Shown here piece by piece: positions 34,407 through 43,999 of a stretch of DNA of 64,000 bases. The notes beneath the pieces are model-generated. The model saw only the letters and a program-made list of their open reading frames with translations, did no database searches and had not been told where the DNA came from. Each line of letters opens with the position of its first letter. Within the stretch, counting starts at the first letter, position 1. The stretch lies in contig OY755183.1 of NCBI GenBank assembly GCA_963576735.1, positions 12,667,213 to 12,731,212 of the forward strand, read 5' to 3'. The DNA is from Bedellia somnulentella. Taxonomy: Eukaryota > Arthropoda > Insecta > Lepidoptera > Bedelliidae. Position numbers and translations under genes: made by a program.

Positions 34407-35035
34407 CCTGTAACCTTCCTGTTTGTAAATATTAGGCTACTTAAGAATAAATATAATGAAAATATTTTGCTTTTGTTTTATTCCTGTGTTCAGTAGAACC
34501 ACTTTGGTAGTTAAGTAGGAAAACTGCCTCTGATGCAGATGCATGGCTTCAAATCATTAATTGGGCCTTCATCAATGTATCTTCTCTAAAGTTAGAGAAT
34601 AGGTATAGGTACCCGAAAGAGTGATAATAAAAGTACTAATCCTCCTACTATATTTTAAAGGTACTGCTCCTATCGTATTTTTTTTGTAATATTTCAATTG
34701 AATTTCGCGATAAATGCAATTTGATGAAATGAACAATCATTATCTAATCTTTCGTTTCGCGAGCTTTCTCTCTCATTTCGATGTAGAATGCATCGATCGG
34801 TAAGCCATTCTAAGAAAATTAAGCCAAAAATGTTGCTGATTTTTCTCGCCCATTATAAATCAACTAGTCAAGCAGAGTCGTCATAGGTTGTCTGAAAAAA
34901 ATTGTAACGGGGTTATATAACGATAAGGATTTTTTTCTGTTTGGTTGGTTTTTTCATATTTCATAACATTTATCGTTTTGACTCGAGATTTACTATGGAA
35001 TCCAGCAGAGAAAGCCTAATCAATACATACATACT

Positions 35036-35725
35036 TAAACGTTCACGCCGTTTATCCCCAAAGGGGTTGGCAGAGGTACCAATACTTCTGAAAATCACGG
35101 CTTATTCCGTTTATCCACCCTAAAAAATCCTTCCTAAGGCGGATATTCGGAAACGCGTGTCCGTCTATCCACCCTGAACGGGGTGGATATCCGGAATGCA
35201 TATAATATGGATCTTCCGATTTTCTACCCTGCCTGCGTACAGTCATTTACAGAAAAAAGACCCTAAGTTTGTAAGATATTTTTATTTAAACTGTAAGTAA
35301 GAAAGTAGGTATGTTTATCTGAAGTATTTTAATGTTCACGATGTTCCTTGGACCCATTTTGTGTTGTGTATGTTTCTGTAAATTACTGTACTTGGGGTAA
35401 AAAATCGGAAGAACCATATTATATGCATTCCGGATATCCACCCCGTTCAGGGTGGATAGACGGACACGCGTTTCCGAATATCCGCCTTAGGGAGGATTTT
35501 TTAGGGTGGATAAACGGAATAAGCCAAAATCACGTGATAGCGCCACCTTATGTACAGAGTAGGTACCCACGTTTTGCTTAGACAGTGTACTCACGTGATA
35601 GGGGGCAGGCCTATCGCCGTTTTTGTACGAATACACTGTCACATGGCTAAGTACAACTCGGCCATGTGGGTTTCCTCACGATGTTTACTCTCACCGTTAA
35701 CAACCATGATAAATTAACCACACAC
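35036..35725 (-). mobile_element. SINE S1 interrupted by MITE M1
   Basis: The minus-strand S1 3' end is at 35036-35090 and the body resumes at 35526-35725. Removing the MITE and one copy of the 8-bp duplication restores the S1 order seen at 51535-51893 (reverse complement). Confidence 0.75.
35099..35525. mobile_element. Foldback MITE M1 with 8-bp target duplication
   Basis: The ends are GGCTTATTCCGTTTATCC and its exact reverse complement, with inversion continuing for ~130 bp on each side. The flanking AAAATCAC occurs at 35091-35098 and 35526-35533. An 8-bp duplication fits hAT, P or Merlin-type transposases; I cannot decide between them. The second copy is 8050-8449. ORFs through it are meaningless. 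Confidence 0.8.
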
Positions 35726-35811
35726 ATGACTTAATGTTTTTTGACATGAATTCCTCATGTGGGGATTATTACTCATAAATAAAAGATGTTATTAAAGGAA
35801 AGAAAAATTTC

Positions 35812-35884
35812 GACACTGGCGGGGTTCGAACCCGCGACCTTCGGGTATACGCCCCCGTCGCTCTGCCAACTGAGCTACAGTGTC
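35812..35884 (-). repeat. tRNA-like sequence 1 (SINE-type, not a functional tRNA)
   Basis: Acceptor arms GACACTG/CAGTGTC, D stem GCTC/GAGC and T arm GCGGG TTCGAAC CCCGC are perfect. The anticodon arm is not: only CGGG/CCCG can pair, leaving an 8-nt loop without U33, so no anticodon can be assigned. It recurs identically at 36140-36212 and 60448-60520, which points to a repeat with a polymerase III promoter. Confidence 0.6.
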
Positions 35885-36139
35885 AGTTGGCATCCAGCGC
35901 AAAATTTCTCTATCCTTTGTTTCTTTTTTATTTTTTATTTTTTACACGTTCGAAAGTGTTTGCGTTTCCTACCTCCGAATTTTAACTAATTCGGACGGCC
36001 ACTTGTCTACCTTTTCAGATAGAATGCAAATGTTGGAAACGCCTAACTATCACATAATTTAATGTTTTTTGACATGAATTCCTCATGTGGGGATTATTAC
36101 TCATAAATAAAAGATGTTATTAAAGGAAAGAAAAATTTC

Positions 36140-36212
36140 GACACTGGCGGGGTTCGAACCCGCGACCTTCGGGTATACGCCCCCGTCGCTCTGCCAACTG
36201 AGCTACAGTGTC
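36140..36212 (-). repeat. tRNA-like sequence 2 (SINE-type)
   Basis: It is identical in sequence to the copy at 35812-35884 and has the same defective anticodon arm. It belongs to the second unit of the tandem duplication. Confidence 0.6.
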
Positions 36213-36297
36213 AGTTGGCATCCAGCGCAAAATTTCTCTATCCTTTGTTTCTTTTTTACACGTTCAAGTAGTGTTTGCGTTTCCTACCTCCGAACAC

Positions 36298-36412
36298 ACA
36301 CACATGACTTTAGAAAAGATAAATTGGTGTAGGCCTGACCCGGGATTTGAACTCACGCCTGTCTGTTTACGTTCGGGTGTTCTACCCATTGAACTATCAT
36401 GTCGTTGTCAAT
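36298..36412 (-). mobile_element. SINE S1 head, minus strand
   Basis: The tRNA-like head (B box GTTCAAATCCC and A box on the minus strand, ~36405-36335) plus the start of the S1 body. The rest of the element is missing at its left side, where the tandem repeat begins. Confidence 0.6.
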
Positions 36413-36659
36413 CTAATCAAATGTTTTGAATAAAAAAAAACAAAGGAGATTGACCATTTTGGACCAAATGCTGCCCAGGCGTGGGAATAGTTTTTTATTT
36501 TACCTTACATAAAAGGGTATTTAAGAAAAATAATAATAAAACAAAACATCCACGAGGTTGTGTACTACCCTATAATATACCTTATGGTTTTCGTAGCACT
36601 TTAACTTTTGATCTTTCATTTTTTTTATAATATTTACGTTGTTTAATATTATTATCTTA

Positions 36660-36780
36660 TTTATTCTTCCTAAACGTGGGTACTCTGAACACCAGGTGAC
36701 AAAGTCACGTGATCTTCAGAAGTATTGGTACCTCTGCCAACCCCTTCGGGGATATTCGGCGTGAACGTTTATGTTATGTT
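36660..36780 (+). mobile_element. SINE S1 3' fragment
   Basis: The S1 3' part runs from ACGTGGGTACTCTGAACACC to GGCGTGAACGTTTATGTTATG. It is a 5'-truncated copy typical of retroposition. Confidence 0.7.
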
Positions 36781-36873
36781 TATTCTGCCTCTAGTCAGGT
36801 CCCGACCTCGCTAGTATCTCAAAGCAAGTTTTTTGTACGTTGACAGCTTTGTATAGCGCTGTCTCTTTTTTCA

Positions 36874-36995
36874 ATTGGCCTAGACCTCGCTTTTATAACA
36901 TACCCTTTTTATATTATAAATCGATAAAGGACATCAAACTAAACAACTTTGCCCATGGAATGCCTATCTAAAATATAGTAATCACAAACTTAGTA
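36874..36995 (+). repeat. Solo arm of foldback MITE M2
   Basis: It begins at the M2 terminus GGCCTAGACCTCGC (~36878) and matches the left ~110 bp of the complete copy at 39435-40017, then stops abruptly. Confidence 0.65.
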
Positions 36996-37274
36996 TCCTC
37001 CAGACACCGTAGTCAGTACAAAATCGGTTCGGCAAAATGGTCCAATAATCCCCCCGCTCTCACTGCACTTCACGCCCCGCAATGTTGCAAGCTTTAACCC
37101 ATCGCCAGTCTACAAATGTATATTTTCTACCAAACTCCTATTAATTTCAACCAAACTCCTAATAATTATTTAATATTATGTTCTTTTTCTATATTTGAGA
37201 AAAAACATGAAATATTTAATGCTTTTAAATGATAAGATAATAAAAAACATATATTAAAAATAAAACATAACATA

Positions 37275-37437
37275 TAACATAAACGTTCACGCCGAATATC
37301 CCCGAAGGGGTTGGCAGAGGTACTAATACTTCTGAACATCACGTGACTTTGTCACCTGGTGTTCAGAGTACCCACATTTTGCATGGACAGTGTACTTACG
37401 TGATAGGGGGCAGGCCTATCGCCGTTTTGTACGTTAT
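37275..37437 (-). mobile_element. SINE S1 3' fragment, minus strand
   Basis: The minus-strand S1 from its 3' end (CATAAACGTTCACGCCGAAT at the left) to the GGCGATAGGCCTGCCCCC segment at the right; close to consensus. Confidence 0.7.
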
Positions 37438-37660
37438 AAATATTATAAAAATAAAACAACAGCTTTAATAGTTTTTTGACTTATTAGTAAAATTAAATTT
37501 TCTGAAATATCAAGATGTTCTCTTTCTATATTTGAACATAATCGTGAATTATTTAATGCTTCTAAATAATAAGATGGATAATAAAAAACACGGATGTTGT
37601 CAGGTTTATGGCATTCGTAGTTGAATTACAGCTAAGAACTCCAATATCTTCAAGAGCTAT

Positions 37661-38162
37661 GCAATTCGGTATGCAAAGTTTTTTTTTTGGTATTTATTAA
37701 ATATTTTTATTCGATAGCAAACACGAAAATAAAAAACAGATATGAATATTTTTCATTAAAAATGAGTAATTGCAAAGTTATGATTTTTTAAAGATTGTTT
37801 AACTTTTGTACTTAATGACGTCATCTATCGAAAATATCACGTAGCGACATGCAAATAAAGCGAAATGTTTAGTAAAATTGTTGCTAATTGCTAAATATTT
37901 CACGAATTTGTGATCCCAAATGAAATTATTACGATATTATACTAAACAATCCTATGATTTTCGATGTTTTATTAATAAACTGCAAGAATGAATGTCTTTG
38001 ACATAACTCTGAAGGTCAAATACTGTTACAGTTTTTTGCTAAAATAACGGTCATCTTAGCTCTGTTTGATTTAATTTCAGGAAAATATGTTTTAAAAACA
38101 TAATATCTCGAAATAAATTCGTAATCAGCACCACTTTTGTAAAACTTTGCATACCGAATTGC
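37661..38162. mobile_element. 502-bp MITE with 22-bp perfect terminal inverted repeats
   Basis: GCAATTCGGTATGCAAAGTT at 37661-37680 (with TT after it) is the exact reverse complement of 38141-38162. The interior is AT-rich without coding sequence. The right end abuts the last conserved codons of a transposase fragment (38163-38262), suggesting insertion into it. No clear target duplication is visible, so an inverted duplication of local sequence remains possible. Confidence 0.55.
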
Positions 38163-38262
38163 CTTGCTCCGAAGCTTTTATCCCTAAATTGCACAGTACT
38201 TTGCGGTACATACCCTTAAATTGTTTTGCATTTGGGTTGTCGTTCAATCCACCATGCATAGC
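38163..38262 (-). pseudogene. THAP/P-type transposase C-terminal fragment
   Basis: About 33 codons on the minus strand contain the GG.NDNP.AKQFKGMYRKVL pattern, the conserved block near the end of THAP9/P-like transposases, followed by a short SEQGN end. The open frame continues ~13 codons into the neighbouring MITE before a stop (38125). It is probably part of the same remnant as the THAP exons at 38613-39065, separated by a Helitron. Confidence 0.6.
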
Positions 38263-38351
38263 GTATATAAAAACAGTAATAACTTTTAGATACAAAATAT
38301 TATAAAAACTATTAATATTTAGACACATACATAATATTTAAATACAATTAA

Positions 38352-38543
38352 CTAGCTCTTCACCCGCGTCTTCTTTCACGTAGGTACACATATATCACTG
38401 CTTACCCTTTTTCGAATTTATCGTATTTAGATGTATAATTTATATACCTTCAAAGTTTCATCCAAATTCCTTTAGTAGATTTTGTCTGAAAGCGTAACAA
38501 TCACATCCACACAAACTTTCACAATTATAATATTATAGTAAGA
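38352..38543 (-). mobile_element. Short nonautonomous Helitron, minus strand
   Basis: On the minus strand it starts TCTTACTATAATATTATAA and ends AGCTAG. The flanking host bases are A (38351) and T (38544) on the plus strand, the Helitron target. At 192 bp it retains only termini. The 3' hairpin is weaker than in the other copies, so confidence is moderate. Confidence 0.5.
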
Positions 38544-38612
38544 TATATATTTATATGTATAATATTACGTATATACAGATAGTTATATATTTCGAATATA
38601 GTACAAATATAC

Positions 38613-39065
38613 CTTCGTGGGTATGGCATCTTTTACAAGTCTTCTGATTCCAGATTTAGTTAAATCAAAATATTTTTCTTCAAAATGCTCGGAGCAAATG
38701 CGTGAGCTTGAGGTGGGTTTCCAATAGTCATCAATTTTAGCTTTTTGTATAATTCTTACCCACGGAGCTCGCCTGCTTTCATCTGCAGGAAATCTAAAAT
38801 ACACAAAAGTACTTATTTTTTACCATTTAGAATTTCTACCTAAACATAATATTCTTATGTTGAAAATGGTAGAAAATACAAAGTTCTACGCTTGCAACAC
38901 TGACATGGCGGCGTAAAAAAATTCGTAATTTAAACAAAATTAAATTGCTTTCAATCATCGAAAGTAAGTGGAAAATAACAATAGTAACCGGTTTAATGTG
39001 ATTCCCAGTCCTTTAGCTTTGATATTTACTCTATTTCGACAAGATGGAAGTGCGTAAGTCGTCAT
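38613..39065 (-). pseudogene. THAP zinc-finger gene remnant (two exons)
   Basis: Exon 1 is 39065-38989 (ATG to donor) and exon 2 is 38793-38613, joining in frame to give ~86 codons of a THAP domain: ...ITLNRFPADESRR..WV.., a WKPTSSSRICSEHF block with the second Cys and the His ligand, and the DAIPT end motif. The first zinc ligand, which should be Cys at residue 4, is Tyr, so the finger is probably defective. Together with the transposase fragment at 38163-38262 this is best read as a decayed THAP/P-type transposon. A host THAP gene with exons elsewhere is less likely. Confidence 0.65.
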
Positions 39066-39219
39066 TATGAATTTTTTTGTGGAGCTGTTTTGGCTTGTCA
39101 CTTTCAAAGCTTTTAACCGACTGAGTGCGGGTGCGTTGCGTTGATATGCAAGAGAAACCAATGAAATAGGACTGTCGTTGCGGCCGTGAGCGGATTCTGG
39201 GTACTCTTTATTCTATGAT

Positions 39220-39430
39220 AGTAATTTTCAAAAAAATTAAAAATTGTCGTACCTAGTTCAAACTGAGAAAGTATAGAATGAGATTCTTTGCTTCAGTGAA
39301 AATAAGAAATAAAAAAAACATGTGATCTATGCTTTTCGCGCTGTAAATAAAAACATAACATCTTTCGGTGTTTAGTTTCATCGATTTATAATATAAAAAG
39401 GGTATGTTATAAAAACAAGGTCTAGGCCAA
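39220..39430 (+). repeat. Right arm of MITE M2, head-to-head with a full copy
   Basis: The arm matches the right half of M2 out of order, lacking about 80 bp, and ends in GGTCTAGGCC at 39421-39430. The next full M2 copy starts 4 bp later, creating a 24-bp perfect palindrome at the junction (39421-39444). Confidence 0.6.
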
Positions 39431-39434
39431 TTGG

Positions 39435-40017
39435 CCTAGACCTCGCTTTTATAACATACCCTTTTTATATTATAAATCGATAAAGGACATCAAACTAAAC
39501 AACTTTGCCCATGGAATGCCTATCTAAAATATTGTAATTTTCAAAAAATAATAATAATTAAAAATTGTCGTACCTAGTTCAAACTGAGAATGTATAGAAT
39601 GAGAATCTTTGCTTCAGTGAAAATAAGAAATATAAAAAAACATTTGATCTATGCTTTTCGCTCTGTAAACAAAAATATAACTTCTTTCGGTATTTTCCAG
39701 TTGTATTGATCGTCGTTGAAAAATAATATCATGAAAATAAACCGGTAAGCGAGCGATTGAACTTGAAAATACCGAAAGAGGTTATGTTTTTGTTTACACC
39801 ATAGATCAGATGTTTTTTTTTATTTCATATTTTCACTGAAGCAAAGAATCTAGTTCTATACATTCTCAGTTTGAACTAGGTACGACAATTTTTAATTATC
39901 ATTTTTTTTAAATTACAATATTTTAGATAGGCATTCCATGGGCAAAGTTTTTAAGTATGATGTTCTTTATCGATTTATAATATAAAAAGGGTATGTTATA
40001 AAAGCGAGGTCTAGGCC
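39435..40017. mobile_element. Complete foldback MITE M2 (583 bp)
   Basis: The termini are GGCCTAGACCTCGCTTTTAT and the exact reverse complement. The two arms (~280 bp each) mirror each other over nearly the full length, including ATCGATAAAGGACATCAAAC, GGCATTCCATGGGCAAAG and TACCTAGTTCAAACTGAG landmarks, with a centre near 39730. No ORF is present. Other copies: 9229-10162, 36874-36995 and 42464-43992. Confidence 0.8.
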
Positions 40018-40725
40018 ACATTGGCTTGGAGGTTTTCTTTTTGAGAAATAAAAAAACAACATAGTTTCCTAGAGCTGCTCGGCTGCTCTAAGCTAAAAAC
40101 AAGTATGTCGATTTTTGAGCGTTTGCTTTTTTTACACCGTTGGATTCGTCATAGAAAGACCCTTATTTCTACATTATTAAAACTCAAAATATCTTCTTAT
40201 TTAAGGCGCTATTGATAAAAATAATAGGGTAAGACTATGCTAAAAGCATTTTTATTCTGCATTGGCGTTACTGTAAAGGTCAAGTTAAAAACAATATTAA
40301 TTTCATTAGGAAACTACATCACGTCGGACATATCCAAAAATCATCAAGATCCGACAATCACTTTAGGAAATATTTAAATTTATAGAAATAAAGTGTTTTT
40401 TCGCTCTCCTGTAAAATTTGCCAAAAACGACATACTTGTTTTTAGTTTAACACAGCCGAGCTCTGTAGATGGCGTTGATGTAACTACGTTACCTTTGACT
40501 ATGAACACTATAGACAGAGCGATGTTACGTCATCCATTTTTAAAAGAGAAGCCCTTATTTAAGTTCTTATATGTTAAAAAGAGACACAAATCTTTATTGT
40601 CATCTCTATCGCGTAACCCGTTTTGTTGATGTTTGTTACACTTTTAAATTGTGACAAACAAAGCGTCGACTTGTGAGCGATTTTGGTTTTCTTTTGATTT
40701 TGAGAAAGATTTTATTCATTTGTAT

Positions 40726-42086
40726 ATTGTTATTGTGACAAAAGAGACTCCATTAGTTAAGTTATTATTTAGTGAGGTATGGTTGGGTGTAGCGTGCTTG
40801 GCTGCGGAAGCCACAACGAAAAACACATCGAAGGATTGACTTTCCACAAGTGAGTGAGTTTTATAATGTTTTTCTACAGATAAATACATAATAAATACAT
40901 TGCGCGATCAGAAAAAAAGTGATTCAAATGTTAATTACGTTGAACTAGATTACTAGCATTTTCTTTAGTTATTTTGAGCAATTTTTTAATAGTATAACCT
41001 AAAAATATGCAGTATCTCAGTGTTGCCATAATTCACGTTTTCATCCTACCCTGTCGTTAGGGTAAAATTTTCAAATTAGTAAACTGATTTTCGTCGCGCT
41101 ATAGCGACGCTGAATGATTTCCAATTGTTATCTATGGAATGAGTGAGTAATAAATTTGTTATATTTATTTAATTTCTTCGTATTCATTACAGTTTTCCTA
41201 AAGACCCGAATCTACGAGAAAAATGGATTGCGGCCACTGGAAGATGCAATTGGAAATCAACCAAAGTTTTGAGGCATACTATAACATTGAAAGGCACCTC
41301 GTTTTTGTCCAAAGACTAAGCTTTGGCTCAAATGGTCGCAGTTGTTTTGAAAAAGAATTTAGGTAAAAGAATATTTCCGACATTAAACGACTACATTAGA
41401 GAGCAAAATCCGTTCGAAAACCACCTTGTGCTGTTAATAAAGGCTATAGCTTTAAAATACTTAGATGTACGAATTCATTATCTTTTGAAAAATGTGACTG
41501 AAATAGACGAATGAATTCGAAATTTTCACACGAAACTGATTTTGTTTAAAGGTCAATAGTAAATAATGCAATAAAACTCATGTACAAAACAGTGCTGTCT
41601 TTTATTTTTCAAAATACAAACATAGACCCCACTATACCCATGATGACCCGTATGATATTTACATAACTTGCACTTATGGAACAGCTGTTTTTTTTTGTCC
41701 AGTAACAAAGTTAGTCCCGTACAAAAATTTATTCGTAAACATGGGAAGATTCATCCCTGATAGTTAGTACAATGCTTTAGATTTCACGGTGTATTAAACA
41801 TCAGTAGAAATGGTAAAATTAAACAAAAAAGATTGTATAATACTAGGAGCAAGTATGTATAATTATATGATTGCAGGAAATAATATAGTAAACAGTAAAC
41901 CTTTAATTAAACAAAAAATTGACGTAATCAATTTTAAATTAAAAAGTAGCTATTAGAATGGTGATTATAGTATTTTAGGGTAATTGTTTTCTAGTGATCG
42001 CAACATTACAGGGAAAAATATTGCTATCTAAAAGAGGTACTCTCCCGTTGCATTAAGACTCTGTCTGAGTGTTCATAGTCAAAGTA
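40726..42086 (+). mobile_element. Internally deleted THAP/P-type transposon, copy 2
   Basis: Same structure as 4040-5420. Here the THAP start codon is intact: exon 1 40780-40849 (MVGCSVLGCGSHNEK..., both N-terminal zinc Cys present) is spliced at a GTGAGT donor to exon 2 at ~41192 (FPKDPNLREKWIAATGRCNW). The coding sequence is cut before the C..HF half of the finger and runs into a stop after ~17 codons, so the THAP fold is incomplete. The transposase C-terminus follows at 41335-41514. The two copies differ by a few indels and substitutions, implying recent mobilisation by an autonomous relative elsewhere. Confidence 0.7.
41335..41514 (+). pseudogene. C-terminal fragment of THAP/P-type transposase, copy 2
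   Basis: Equivalent to 4658-4837 with a few amino-acid differences (for example Tyr for His in the last conserved helix). It lacks the catalytic domain. Confidence 0.6.
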
Positions 42087-42533
42087 CGTTACTTACTTAA
42101 ATTTTTTCTTCGTGGCCTCAATCGTGTTGCCACAATAATTTCGCCAATGTCAACTTTAAAAACAAGTGTCACATCACCATAGAGTAACTTTTTGGCGAGT
42201 AAAAACAACAAAAAGAATATTAAATATAAATACCGTGTTTGTTTATTTACTTTTAATCTATCTTGGCTTAAACTGATATTTATTTAGACTTTCAAATCAG
42301 AACGTTTTTACGTACGTTCCGTTTTACGATATCATTACATCCAAGTGTAAAAAACGGTGTGACGTTCCGTTCCTACCAGCAACATAGCAAATCTGGCGCC
42401 ATCTATCCTGAGAACAGGGAAGATGAAAAAAAGAAAAAAAGGAAAACCTCTCATTGGAAAAAAACTGGAAAATACCGTAAGAAGTTAAGGTTTTTGTTTA
42501 CAGAGCGAAAAGCATAGATCAGATGTTTTTGTT

Positions 42534-42780
42534 TGGCAGCCGTGGCCGAGTGGATAGGTGACTAGCTTCTCGGTCAGGAGGTCGCGGGTTCGATCCCCGC
42601 TGAGGGCAACATTTATGTGATGAGCATAAATGATTGTTCCTTAGTCTTGGATGTTATTTATATGTGTATTATATAATATTAAATATAACGTTGAGTTAGT
42701 ATCCCATATTACAAGTTATACTTAGTTTGGGGCTAACTTGATCTGTGTATAATATGTCCGTATATATTTATTTTCTTTCT
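42534..42780 (+). mobile_element. tRNA-derived SINE, family S2
   Basis: A tRNA-like head (GCCGTGGCCGAGTGGATAGG A-box region and GGTTCGATCCCC B box) is followed by a body with TTATGTGATGAGCATAAATG and a tail with GTTAGTATCCC and GGGGCTAACTTGATCTGTG. It lacks a proper tRNA acceptor pairing, so it is a SINE, not a gene. The copy at 7930-8700 shares all parts. Confidence 0.7.
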
Positions 42781-42933
42781 TATTTTCACTGAAGCAAAGA
42801 ATCTCATTCTATACTTTCTCAGTTTGAACTAGGTATATGATATTTTTCATTATTTAATATTTAGATAATAACAATATTTTAGATAGGCATTCAATAGGAA
42901 AAGTTGTTAAGTTTGATGTCCTTTATCGATTTA

Positions 42934-43949
42934 CTAGCTGACCCCACAGACTTCGTACTGTCAAAAGTGTAGACTTTCACGTCGTCAAACTGAAATATTT
43001 AACTGACCTGTTGAGGGTTTCTGTCATGCGATGACAAAAAAGGTGTTTCTCATAGTGTCCTCACAATTTTTTCACTTTATAAATTTTAAGTTTATAAGTA
43101 AAGTAGTTTCGGCTGAGCATTGATTCTTAGTCAGTTAGTCTGTTTCACCATTTTTTAAGAAAATTTATTGTTCTCTTAATTTTTCTGGGATAAAAAGTGT
43201 CCTATTGTGTTAATTGGGATCATTATCTGGCTTCCTGTATGTTTTTTTAAATATGTTCTGTGAATTAGACTTCATTTAGCTACAAACATCTAAACTTTCA
43301 CATTTATAATATTAATAGGATTAGGCTTAAACATAAGCTTCTCGCGCAGGTGACTTCGCTCGCCCCGGTCAACGCAGCGTCTTGTCATGCGCTTCATGCA
43401 CGCGTGTAAATTTTGTTACGGAGTAATTTTAAAATTGTATTATCTTCTAAGATGTTTATTTAAATTAAGTAATGTCAAGGACAATTTTGTTCTCAATTAA
43501 ATACTCTCAATCAACAACATATTTATTTGGGTAGAAATTAATATTATGTTTATAATGTTTATAATTATGCATTAAATTCGACCAAATTTATTAACCATAA
43601 AAATGGTTATAGTAAGTGAAACTTAAAAGTTAGACATATACTGTCGGGGGCATTCTTTTAGATCATTTAAAGAGAAATAATTCTTTAATACATTTTTTTA
43701 TTGGGTAACTTAAACCGTTTACGCAGTGCACACAACGGAAGCCTTAGTATGAATAATTATCCCCGTGGTTGCAACATTGTTCGCTGATAGTTTGCTCCTG
43801 TTGATCGCAGCGTGATGATATATAGCCTAAAACCTTTCTCAATAAATGGACTATCCAACACAAAAAGAATTTTTCAATTTGATTGGGTAGTTCCTGAGAT
43901 CCTAGCGTTCAAACAAACAAACTCTTCAGCTTTATAATATTAGTATAGA
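42934..43949 (-). mobile_element. Nonautonomous Helitron with exact ends
   Basis: On the minus strand the element starts TCTATACTAATATTATAAAG and ends GGGGTCAGCTAG. It is inserted precisely between A (42933) and T (43950) of the M2 sequence, with no target duplication, as expected for Helitrons. It is 1016 bp with no Rep/helicase ORF. The 5' ~200 bp (minus strand) contain phrases I recognise from an abundant lepidopteran Helitron family. Confidence 0.85.
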
Positions 43950-43999
43950 TAATATAATAAAAAGGGTATGTTATAAAAGCGAGGTCTAGGCCAATTCCA

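Larger units (their letters stand above)
35733..36296 (-). repeat. Tandem duplication of a tRNA-containing repeat
   Basis: Two units start at about 35733 and 36060 with the same left sequence (TGTTTTTTGACATGAATTCC), each carrying a tRNA-like segment on the minus strand and the same right flank through GTTTGCGTTTCCTACCTCCGAA. Unit 1 has ~70 bp more on its right. A third copy, in the other orientation, is at 60407-60620. Confidence 0.75.
42464..43992. mobile_element. Right half of MITE M2 with two insertions
   Basis: M2 sequence from the centre (CTGGAAAATACCG) to the terminus GGTCTAGGCC is split by a SINE (42534-42780) and by a Helitron (42934-43949). Removing both gives a continuous arm matching 39750-40017. 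Confidence 0.75.

Noticed and set aside
35812..36212. Two functional tRNA genes
   Set aside because: Acceptor, D and T arms are good, but the anticodon stem pairs only 4 bp with an 8-nt loop lacking U33, and the sequence is part of a dispersed repeat.
35786..36332. ORFs with a [26 protein letters not shown] peptide
   Set aside because: This is antisense translation of the tRNA-like repeat; the same peptide arises wherever the repeat occurs.
40393..40629. 78-codon ORF upstream of THAP copy 2
   Set aside because: No family motif, no splice partners, and it is absent upstream of copy 1; treated as chance.
42534..42610. tRNA-Ser/Leu-like gene
   Set aside because: A and B boxes are present, but the acceptor ends do not pair, and the body and tail match a second dispersed SINE copy at 7930-8700.
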